DNA of 64,000 nt from Loripinus fragilis (Eukaryota; Mollusca; Bivalvia; Lucinida; Lucinidae): NCBI GenBank assembly GCA_964019695.1, contig OZ026524.1, forward strand, positions 14,252,309-14,316,308, in the 5' to 3' direction. The notes under the pieces were generated by a model. The model was not told the origin of the DNA. It saw nothing but the letters and a program-made list of their open reading frames with translations, and ran no database searches. Of this stretch, positions 21,281 through 33,400 are shown in pieces. Both the position numbers and the translations under genes were made by a program. Numbering within the stretch: position 1 is the stretch's first letter; each line of letters begins with the position of its first letter.

Positions 21281-24200
21281 CTGAAAAATATATTATAGGG
21301 CAGAATGTGAGATTTTGCTACCTATGGTATATGCTCAAAGGCATCCCTTAACCCTTAAAGCGCCAAGAAAAAAATGCATCTGAATATGTCGTCTGCTGAA
21401 GTCGTCTGCTGCAAATAATTGCCTAGCATTACTTACGAATTAAGTATAGAAGCAAAAAGCGTGGACCCAGAACAGATAGGAGCAGTCTGATCTGGGTCCA
21501 TACTGTTTGCCATAGAGGCTACTTAAACATTTCAGCAGACGAGAAAGCAAACGACTTTTGTTGCGATTGGCGCATTAAGGGTTAAATACTCATGCTTTTT
21601 GTGCCAAGAGGTCTTAATATTGACCTGAGTGTATGAGAGCAGCTTGCAACTGGCGAGTCTGTCCATTTCAGCAGGCTGTTCTAACCTTTAATTGCTGGAC
21701 AATGTGATTAGAACCAAAGAAACATGGCATTGTATTGTTAAAGACTTAGATTTACCATTAAGCACGTTATACATGTAGCATACCACTATTGGCCTGTTAT
21801 CTAGATGTCATTGATAGGGCATTTACAAATAGCAAATATTAGTTGCTTGCTGAAATGGCTCATACATGGTACATGTAATAGCCTTAACCCAAACTGATTT
21901 ACCAAAATTATAAAAATGACATTATATCATTTGATATTTTGAATTGAGATTTTCCTTTATGCTTCTCAATACATCCTGATATTGAACTAATTTCTTGCCA
22001 GTAAATTGGATAAAATTTGTGGAAACGAGTAGTACATAAAAGCATCATACATGATAAAGATTACCTTTGGTCAAACTCTTTTGGCCAAATGCTGTATATT
22101 GCTTTTGCAGCTTATAAATCTGACAATTAACCAGTGCTTATCATCTCAGGTCTTATAATCCCCAAGCTTATTATAAGCATAGCAGTATATACACGCACAA
22201 TTAATACGAATAAACTTGTCTTTTTTTCTAATACACCCGTTTCAACAATTGGTTTAAGTGTTCTAAAGGACATTAAGAGTACAGTTTAATTGGAAACTGT
22301 GGACCTTTTTACCAAGGGAGATATCTCTAACCTGCTACAAAAGGACCTGTTGTATAACCAACTCCACCAAAGATATTTAGCCATCCAAAAGCATCTGCCA
22401 GCCGTTCCTCTCCCAGAAGCTCTATAAGGACAAGCGTGACCAGCGTGTTCACAGCAGCTGAAGAATATGTTCACGTGTTTGTCTCTACCAGCACCATACA
22501 CATGCAATATACTAACATTATAGGGATCAAATACTACTCTATATCTTAACTTGTGCTGGGCTGCGAGGATGGTCTTGTAAACCAACCGTGGACGACAAGG
22601 ATTCTAAAAACCCCAAGGGACCTAGCCAATATTAATGCATCAGACAAAGCTTGTTTGATTCTTTGATTGATATTTACTACGAAGTCATTTTGTCATTCAA
22701 TAACCTTGAATAAAAACGCTTCAAAAGGGTCAATGTCCTAGTATATGAGTAATGATCTTTAAGTAGTGTCCTTGGCCATTTCTCTCCCGCACTGTCCCTT
22801 CAAAAATCATCATTGTACGTATTTAATATTTCAATACCTGCACACCGATGCCAAAAATGTACGTGTAATGCAGTGCAATTTTGTGTTGAAATGGTTTACT
22901 CGTAGACCATTGTGTTAAAAATATGGATGAAAACATGCCATGGAAATAAAGCAATTTACATTAGGCTTACATCAAGAATCGCTGTAAACTTGAAGTTTCC
23001 AGATGAGCAAAGCAATTTTTCGACCGGAGAGAGCTTTTTGAAAATCGACCAAGGTCAGTAAACCACAAAAAACATTAGTTAAATTTAACAACTCCTTGAA
23101 ATGTGGTAAGATATACCCTCAGGAAGTTACTTAAATTAACTGGCATCTTATTATCAAACGTTCATTATATTCTAAAAAGAAGGTCCCTTTTGAAAGATTA
23201 CAATTCTGGATCCCACATTTATTATCGGAAGAACAAAAGATGGCAAGCGTTTCTTTTGCGAAAAAAATATGTTAAGAATTTATTCGAAAATTGACATAAA
23301 TAAGGTTTCTGGACCCACGGATAATGAAAGTTTGATTCGCTTTTTTACGTCACAGAAAAAGTTCAATAATAAAAATTTAGGCCTCTAAACCTACCAAAGT
23401 ACCTTGTATTGTCAGATGAACAAATTGAATGAGTGTGCGGAGGTTGTGTATGCTGTATTCTATAGCACAATGTATGGCCTGCTATCCAGGTTGGAGTGCC
23501 AAACGGCAACGGTGTTACTGCATTATTCTACAGAGATTATGGGCTGAAAAAACGACTAAATTCGTATTTTCAAAAACGATGGCTGAAGAATGTACTTAAT
23601 TATGTCGAACATGTTCGTTTGCACAAGACCACCATTTCAAGAAAGTTTCTTGAGGATGAAAAGGTAACTGACTTGCCCTATCCACCCTATCCTGCAGAAC
23701 TGGCCTCATGTGACTACTTCAAAAAAGATATTAGCTGGTAGTAAATATGCATTCCTTTCATCTGCGGGAATCGCTGTCTTTCAGTACCTAAAGGGTATAT
23801 CACAAATGGCTAACAAAATAACTTCCAGATGTGTATTAAAAGGCTGAAACTTAGCATAGCATTTAATGGTGATATATTTGAAGGTATGAAATAAATGAAT
23901 CTCTAATTGTATTGTTTTAGCTCACCTGAGCCATCGGCTCATGGTGAGCTATTGTGATCGTTGGATGTCCGTCGTCTGTCGTCAACAACTGCTTCAAACG
24001 ACTTCTCCTCCTTTGTTCACATTATGCCAAGGGGCCAAAATGGCCCCGCGCCAGGGTCGCCAGGGACATGGTCAGCTTTCTACAGATACCTATATGTAAG
24101 CTTTAAATAAAACTCAGGTGAGCGCTATAGGGCCACTTGGCCCTCTTGTTACTGATTAAGAACCCAAAGGACACTACTTAAAGTAATCCGAGCCTTCTCT

Positions 24201-27200
24201 GATGTTTAATTGGCTTTTCCATATTTTGATATTTGCCACTAACATAAGAGTAACTCCTATTACGAAAATCCAGAATTTTCTTCACCTTTCAAAAATCGAG
24301 TATTTTTACCAAAAATATTGACAGATGAATGATGTATTCATTCGATAACTGCTTAAAATGATAAAACTAATGAAGATACAACTGAAAAATAAAAGTAGTT
24401 TTACTTTTTAAGTGATTAATGGGAAATGATGGGTAATGAATATAGCTTAATCACCAACTATATGTGTACAGAGGGTAGGCTACATCAGGTGTGGATTATT
24501 CCCATCTTTGTTAGATTAAAATGAAAAATATCATTTTATTTTAGAGATAAATCCTAACCAAACCCTATTTTTACTTTTTATGTCACCAATCTTTCAATCA
24601 ATTACCATATTTTGCTTTGAAAGTGCCCAGCCACGACTGGCTGGGAGAATTCTGGATTTTCGATAGCCAAGTTGCTCTGACGGTAGTGGCAATTTTATCA
24701 AAATAAAGAAAAGCCACTAAAACGTCAGAGAAAACTCGGACTATACTTAAAGATGATCCCTCGTATATACTTGCTGGTAATACAATACCAATGGACATGC
24801 TTTAAAAAGGTTAGGCAATTTTGAGATTTGTGAAGTTATAACGTCAATGTATATGTGACGTCATTTATCATGACGTAACTTTACATGCCCAGATTAAAAT
24901 GCTTTTCTTCTTTTTTTACTTTTTGAATATTTGGTAACTAATCAGGCAGAGTTTTAAACGTCAGGACGTAAATCAGAGTAATTAAAGTTTGTATATGCAT
25001 AAAATTAATATTTACAAAACAAATCAGCAATCTGGTTGGTGTGTATTTTGTTATTGGTTTTATCTTTGGTGTTACATGCATGCGTGGATCCAGATAGGGG
25101 AAGGAAATCCGGACCCCCCCCCCCCTCCCATTTGGAAAATCACAAGTGACATTAGGTTTCCTCAGAAATATTGGTATGGACCACCCTCGAAAGAAAAAGA
25201 AAAAAATGCCATGACCCCCCTGACGAAAATTTCTGCATTCGCGCATGACATTAATTTTCGTAATGGGTTTCTTTATACACACTCATAAATAGCTTGACCT
25301 CCACCAAAATCAAAACGTAAGAGCCTGTACCTATTCTTAGTACAAATAGGTAAGTTAAAATTGGTAGATTTTGGTTTATACACATTGCCCTTTATTTAAA
25401 TTAAAGTGTAAGCTTCAGAACACACTGGCAGAAATGTTGAGTTAGGAGTAAAATCAAAATGTGTGCAATAGCAGAGTTAAATTAGCAAAGCAGCCTTCTA
25501 TAAATTATCTACAAACATTTGCTGCCGTCTTTTATTGCAATAAGCTGGTGCATGTAAAATTCTACAGTAACAAAATAATGCATTGAGCTATTCTTGCAAG
25601 GCAAATGGGATTTTTTACTTGTCTTAGCATCAAGTAGCAAATGCTAAGACGAGCCTGCACATCCAAAATGGAGCACTTTTTAATAAGCCAGTAGCGAAGG
25701 CTCTTGTGAGCCTGTGCATATGCCCAGTCTCGCAAGAGCCTTCGATGCTCGCATACATACAAAGTAAGGATGTAGATAAAGATTCAATCTAAACTTAAGA
25801 CAACCTGCATTGCTGGATAAGACCAATGCATTTATGCAAATGCGATAAGATTTAGGCCTCCAGATAAGAGTGTGTAACTGAAAATTATCATTTTTATTTC
25901 TCAACCAAAACATAATGTTGTGAGTACTCAAAAAACCGTCTCAATGAGACGGTTCTTTTGAGCACCCAAAAAATTGTTTAAACTGATGGATAAGAAAATA
26001 ATCGCAGTTTTACAGTCACAATTTTTGCTTAACTGGCCCTATGATACTTTATTATGTATTATAATTAAGTGCCAAAACCTCAAGAGCTAGATAGAACTAT
26101 TTAGGATGAAAGTGTCCTGTCAGACACGTGCATTAAACAACCTGCAACCACAGGACCTGCTGTAAAGCCTACACCACTTATAAAATTCATCCATCCAGGT
26201 AGATTCTCGTTACCAAGGAGATCGATCATCACCAATGATATCAACACATTAGCAGCAGCTAGATTTAAAAAAATCAAAACTATGTCATTTGAGCGATTTT
26301 CATGCTTGTCTCTCAATTTGTTATTTTAGCCTGTATATTAATTAACTCTTACCATGCAAAACCCCTATATCCAATATAGTGAACAGGGTAGTTCCAGATC
26401 AGTTGGTTTCTGTCAAAGCCATCTGATTAGGATCTGCATTGTTCTCCATAATCTCCCGAATCTAATGTATTAGTTGAAACCACGCAACTAAACTGGCTGG
26501 GAAATAGAGGTGAATGTACCATTTTTATTCAGTATGACAAAGATTAGGAAACTAGCATTTTACATTGTATTTATATTTTAAATTTAGTATCACTAAGAAA
26601 TGCATTGCATGTATTGTCTATTTTTGTTTATTCTGGATTTAGGGCAATCAGTTTAACTTCGAGTACGATCTGACTTACTGGTATTACGTTTATCATGGTA
26701 TCAGCGCACCGTTGAATATCAGACGAGCTGGTCATACCAGATACTTTGTAGTGTTTACATATACAAAGTATAAAAGTAGATGAAGACTAAGAATATAACT
26801 CAGACATCTAGCTCTACACGATAGCTGGGCATTAAAGTTTGAAAAGAGAACACTTACATGTTCAAGCATATGCCATTAGCGTGTTGACCATACGCAATAC
26901 CACATTGTAATAAGGACCCACTACCACGGTTAAATGGCATTTACTTACCTGATAAAAATCCGAATGCTCCGCCAACGACAAGAAGGGAGGAGTAGGAATA
27001 TGCCCACGGTGCACATGCTATAAATAGGCCTGACAACGTCACAGAAATGCTATTCAGTGTTACATAAGCACGATTATATTTCTTTGTAAACATCTGGGAC
27101 ATGGCACCAAAGAAAAACTTAGCAAAGATGGCTGCTATTCCAAATTCTGATATCACCCAGGCAGCTTCTGTTGGTGTAAAACCTGAAAACAGAATTTGTT

Positions 27201-30200
27201 GCATGTGAATAACAAATGAGCCGCAACATGTGATTTCCAACAATGTGGCATTTTGACAAATGTAGACTCAAGACGAGCCTGTGCAGCCTCCATTTAAGCT
27301 TAGAACTCCAAATGCTGTTCTGTCATTAGCTTAACAGTCATAGAATATTCAAGCGACTAGCAATGGCTCTGATCAGACTGCGCACATGCGCAGGCTGGTC
27401 TGAGCCTTTGCTGGTCGCACATACCACATTATTGGAAATCTCATATTGCGGGTCAAATGTGTGAGCCAGTCGGCATATCTGCAGGCCTTAAGTTAAAGAG
27501 TGTGTAACAGAAATCTCGACCAAAACATTTGAGCACCCGACACATATGCTACATTGTCGGTAAGAAAATATTTACAATTTTACACCGATTTTTTGTTTAT
27601 CTAAGCCTGTATAGCTGTTGTAAGTGAGCAGGCTAGCTTGAGTCTTACATTACCAGAAATCCTGAAGACAGATTTTCTCACTAGACGACCCATTTAGTAC
27701 AATAAAACACTTTATCAAATGTTGTCGCGTCTGGGAGTGATATAACACCATGTAATTAAATCGATAAACAACTAGTGGTTTTCCGATTCTAGTGGTTTAC
27801 CCATTTACGGGTGACGCTTTTAAGGTCACGCATTTGGCAAAACCCTAATATTTTCAGGCCAAAAATACGATTTCAAAATAAGATTTATGCCATATGATAA
27901 ATAGAATCTAGCATTCGAACTCCCGTTTTATTGAATTTATTAAACTCGTTGCGAAAAACCGATAAAATGCAACGAGTTTAATAAACTCAATAAAACAGGA
28001 GCACGAATGTTAGATTCTATTTATCATAAGACACAAATCTAATTTTGAAATCATATTTTTTGCCTGAAAACGTTAGGGTTTTGCCATATGCGTAACATTT
28101 AAAGCGTCACTGCATAACGTTACCCGTAAATCGGTAAACAACTAGTGATTTTTCGATGTTATTGCATGGTGTTATCACTCCCAGACGCGACGTCATGGAA
28201 TATAAAAATTTAAAACATCATCACAGAATAAAGTTTGGCCTGAAATTGTTTGCGTAGGAAAATTTACTTATTGTTACAGTGTATAAAGCATGTATGCTCT
28301 TATAAACGCAAACTTGTTATTTTTTATAGTTGTGGCATGTATTTCAACCTCTGACTCCAATAGTGAAAGATCACTATTAATATGGACGCATGGTGCACAG
28401 GAGAAACGGTGTGTATCCTAACATAATGGTCTCACCATAAACCAGCAGATCTGGGTTACACTGTTGGCCCCTGTTTGAAGATAGGGTAAAGAAATCAGGC
28501 GCGGAGCCAGGCGGAGACCATGAAGCCTGGGCTTCAACATCATATTTGCCTCGACGTGAAAACCCTTGCTTTGTCGCTTGCAAACAACAAAGGCGCAGAC
28601 CAGCCTGCGCATCCGCATAGTCTGGTCAGCGCCTTTGTTTTTGCTACCTAAAAAGTAAAAGAACAATTCTCCAAAAGCTTTTGGTGGGCTTCAACATGAT
28701 AAAACCTCTGGCTACGCCCATAAAAATTCACAGTGCAGTGTTGGGGTGTATGTATACAGTAGTCAGGCCTCCAGATAAGAGTGCGTATTTGAAAAATTAT
28801 TTTCTTTATTTCTCATCCAAAACATATGTTGTGGGTACTCAAAAGAACCGTCTCAATGAGACGGTTCTTTTGAGCACCCAAAACACATGTTTAAATTAAT
28901 GGGTAAGAAAATATTTAAAATTTTACGCAAATAAAATTTCCTTATTTGGACCTATGCTGAGTAGATTGAACTGGCTTCCTTCTTACCATTTAACTCCCCC
29001 ATGTCAGGAATCAACACAAAAGGTATCCCATATCCAAAGGTGAAGAGGAACGTCGACACGCCATACAGAATAAAACCAGGATCTTTAAATAAGTGTAGGT
29101 TTGTCGTTCCCAATAGCAGTGAAGCTATCGACTTTACTGTGTGGTTTTGTTTCGTTTCTCCTATATTTGTAGATAGTTGCTTCATTGAAATGCCACCCAT
29201 AGTTTGAACAGTATTTTCTGTTACCAGATTTGAACTATGGCATACATATTCATCATTCGAGTTCCTATCATTATCACTAATAATATTTCTATAGTTACTT
29301 CGTTCTCTAAATGTGCGATCTGTCATGTCGGCATTATTGATAAGAAATGGTTCTTGCTCTTCATTAGTTTTATCAGTTTCTGTAATACTAGCATCAAAGT
29401 GTGAATGTTCATTTTCCTTTTCGTGGAATATAAGGTTATCGTCTTCAGCATTAACATTTGTATTCCTATACTTTCTCATTAAACTTCTTTCTTTGTTAGA
29501 TTCATTGAATTCTTCTATAACTTCAAGTTCATAGGCAGATGTATTTTGATTTTTTAAGAATGGACGGAATAATGTACCACACAGAACACCATTTAACATA
29601 AGCCCAGCAAACAGTAAGAGTGCACCACGCCAGCCGTAATGGTCGATGCACACACGGTATAGAAAACCAAACATAAACGTTCCTGCACTGGAGCCACATG
29701 ATGATATACTGGTCGCTAGAGGGCGTTTTGATTCAAAGTAGGCACTTACACAGACAAAACTGGCAATATACATCATTCCACCACCAACTCCTAAAAGAAA
29801 AACATGACAAATGGGTGTCATCGTGATATACCCTCATTTTGTTTGCATAAGTACAACAAAGACCCTGCGCAGCTGTGCAGCATGGTCGCCACCCTTATTG
29901 ATAGCATATCATCTAAACGTGTTACACGCAAATATAAAATTCTAGCTTGTCTCTGTAGCTAAGCAGGCTTGGGTGATTCTTACATGGATGCAAATCCAGA
30001 TGATTATTATTAATGGCATGTATATTAACTCATATAAGCCTAGCGTCCTTTTTGTAGGACATGTGCAAACAACGCAGACCCAGATGAGACGCCGCATATT
30101 GCTTATATGTTGTTCTATCAAGATTAGATTAAAAATGAAAAACGCCACCCAAACACCCTAAAAAAGGAAATGGACTGGTCTAATTGATAAGAGTTGGACA

Positions 30201-30329
30201 TTCCATTCGGCTTAAACGGATTAAAGCTATTCCAGAAAGCTTAGTCTACGCTAAGCATATACAACACAGTTATTCTGAACAATACATGATTCAGGCAAAT
30301 GGTAAAATAGGTTTGTGACAGACAGACGA

Positions 30330-30401
<72 letters not shown>

Positions 30402-33400
30402 ACAGACAGACAGACAGATATATAGATAGCATTTGCTCCTCAAGCTCACAGCCTGTCTTATCCATAATTGAGCCGTGACACGTGATTTCCAACAATGTGT
30501 GGTATTTTGACAAGTGTAGACACAGACGAGCCTGCGCAGCCTCCTTTTAAGCTTAGAAACTCCAAATTATGTTCAGTCAGTACCTTAAGAGTCATAGAAC
30601 ATGCAAGCGACTAGCAAAGGCTCTGATCAGTCTGCGAGTATGCGCAGGCTGGTCTGAGCCTTTGCTCGTCTCATATACCACACTGTTGGAAATCTCATGT
30701 TGCGGCTCAATTATGCTTTCGGTACTCAAAACATCGTATTGATAGAGTTATTTTAAGTACCCATGACATATTTTTGGGTTAAGAAATAAGACAAAAAATA
30801 AGTACTCATGCTTCTTTGTGTGTAGGGGGCATTTTTATTACGAGTTGTGAAAGCCATAAGTTATAATACAATTATTGACTATTGAGGCATTGGACATGAT
30901 GAGTAATCGACCTGAGAGTACCAATATTGACCGAGGCGGAGCCGAGGTCAATATTGGTATTCTCGAGTCGATATCATATCATGTCCAATGCCTCAATAGT
31001 CAACAATTGCTTTTTACATAAATTCTCTTAGCAAAAAAAAAACATCAACAACAACAAAATCTTGGCTATAGACTATTTTTTGGACAGTCTTGAATTTCTT
31101 TTTTTACATGACTAACTGATTTCATTCAGTTAAAAGAGGAATGGATGCATACTGCAGACAGAGAAGATCCAGATTAAATGCCGCATAATGTGGCATTTCA
31201 TCAGGGTCTACACTGTTTGCTAAGACAAAAATGATCTTCAGGGAAAGAACTGCAATTTTGTTAAGAAATTAAAACCTGTGACCCCTTGAATCATACAATG
31301 GACCATTCCAAGTTGATTGCATCAATCCAGAAGGAAGATTTCATCAGTTCATTTAAGAGTTCTGCTAATTTCTATATTTATTCAACAGCAAAGTCTGATG
31401 AAACACCAAATCTTGTGAATGTGGTGCTGCTGTCACTCAATGAGTTGTATTTACAGCAAAACATGCAAGTTTCATGCTGAAAGCACACCTGTTATGGAAA
31501 GTTTCTACGAAGTCTATTTTTAGTAACTAATATTGAGTGGGAAAAACCAGCAGGCCATGTGATATGTAGTTTTATGGACTCGAGTGGATAGGCATCTGGG
31601 TCAATCAAAATATGTCTATTTATAGCTTATTAATAATATAGAATTATTGACTATAGAGGCATTGGACATCATGTGATATCGACTTGAGAGTACCAATATT
31701 GACCGAGGCAGAGCCAAGGTCAATATTGGTATTCTCAGGTCGATATCATATCATGTCCAATGCCTCACTAGTCAACAATTGTTTTATTATATAATTTCTC
31801 TAAACAAAAAAGCAACAACAACAACAAAATCTTGGCTATGGACTATGTCTTGATTTTCTATTTTACATGATGACTAACTTATTTCATTCAGTTAAAAGAG
31901 GAATGAATGCATCCTTTAGCCGTAATTACAACTGCAGACAGAGGAGATCCAGATAAAATGCCACATCATGTGGCATTTCATCTGGGTCTAGACTGTTTGC
32001 TAAGACAAAAATGATCTTCAGGGAAAAAACTGCAATTTTGTTTAGAAATTAAAACCTATGACCCCTTGAATTATACAATGGACCATTCCAAGTTTATTGC
32101 ATCAACTCAGAAGGAAGAATTTAAGAGTTCAAATAATTACTATATTCAACAGCAAAAATAGTAAGTGAGTATGATCAGGAAATACCACAATCACAAACTG
32201 CAGACAACCCCGTGGCACCGCGAGGAAGAGCCGCTCAACCATCACAAGACCCCAGGAAGACAAATTAAGCAAAGCAATCAGCTCTCTCTTCCCCATCAAG
32301 TCTGAATAACATGTATATGATGAAACACCAAATCTTGTGAATTTCGTGCTGCTGTCACTCACTGAATTGTTTTTACAGCAAATCATGCAAGTTTCATGCT
32401 GAAAGCACACCTGTATGAAGTCTATTTTTAATAACTAATATCAAACGGTAAAAAACCAGTAGCCCATATGATATTTAGTTTTATGGACTCGAGTGGATAG
32501 GCATCTGGGCCAATAAAAAGATGTCTATTTATAGCTTATATTATAATAGATAACAATGCCACTCCTTAGCCAGTCCAGCGGTGCAAAATTTAGTACTATA
32601 TGGACGCATATCATGTTGATTAGAATCAGTGTCGGGTCATGAAAAGCTGGCCTCACCAGAAGCTAGTTTACCTATATCTATAATATTATATTTCGGTGCT
32701 CAAAAGAACCGTATTATTGTGGCGGTACGTTTTTTGTTTTCTTTTTGTTTTTGAGATGGTCCTTTTGAGCATCCTAAAACACCCATTTAAACTTTCTAGA
32801 TATGAAAGTAATTACTAGTATTGCTCAATTCAGAAGTGCACACTGTAATCTTAATCAAATTTGTATTCACTTTTCACTTTGATTTACACAGGAACATCAA
32901 AGTATCACGTCTTGAGCATGTGCGGATTCAAAAGGGCGGGAGAACAGGGGGTCCGGCCCCCTCCCCTGAAACATCACGTGGCTATAGATTTCCTTAGAAA
33001 TACTTGCACGGACCTCCCCCGAGAAGCGAATGGACTTGGGTCCAATTGCTTCTCAATGGAGTTTCGTAGGGGCATCTGTGAAATCCAATGAGGACTAAAA
33101 GTATTTAGGACCCCATAAACCCACAGGGGCTTGAAGTTATGAGTTTTGAGTGATTTTAGGTTAAGGGAAGCGTGATACATGCTTTAAAATGACGAAAGTT
33201 CGACTATTTAAAGATTTGAAAAATGTTCAAATGGAGTATAAGAAAAATGATAAGGGAGGACATAGAAATCTGTATGATCACTTTGAAGCTGATTTTCTGC
33301 TGTAGCCTATGTAAATTGATCGTGATCTCTTGTTTGTCAACCAGCCCATCAACATGTTTTAGCTGTTCCCTCAATATTTTAACCAATGCGTACCATTAAG

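Noticed and set aside
30241..30513. Cys-Leu-rich 90-codon frame
   Set aside because: Translation of the GACA/GGCA microsatellite and the adjoining MITE-C end.
31400..31440. Hammerhead ribozyme core (CTGATGAAAC)
   Set aside because: PLEs can carry hammerheads, but no matching GAAA segment and stems could be paired here.
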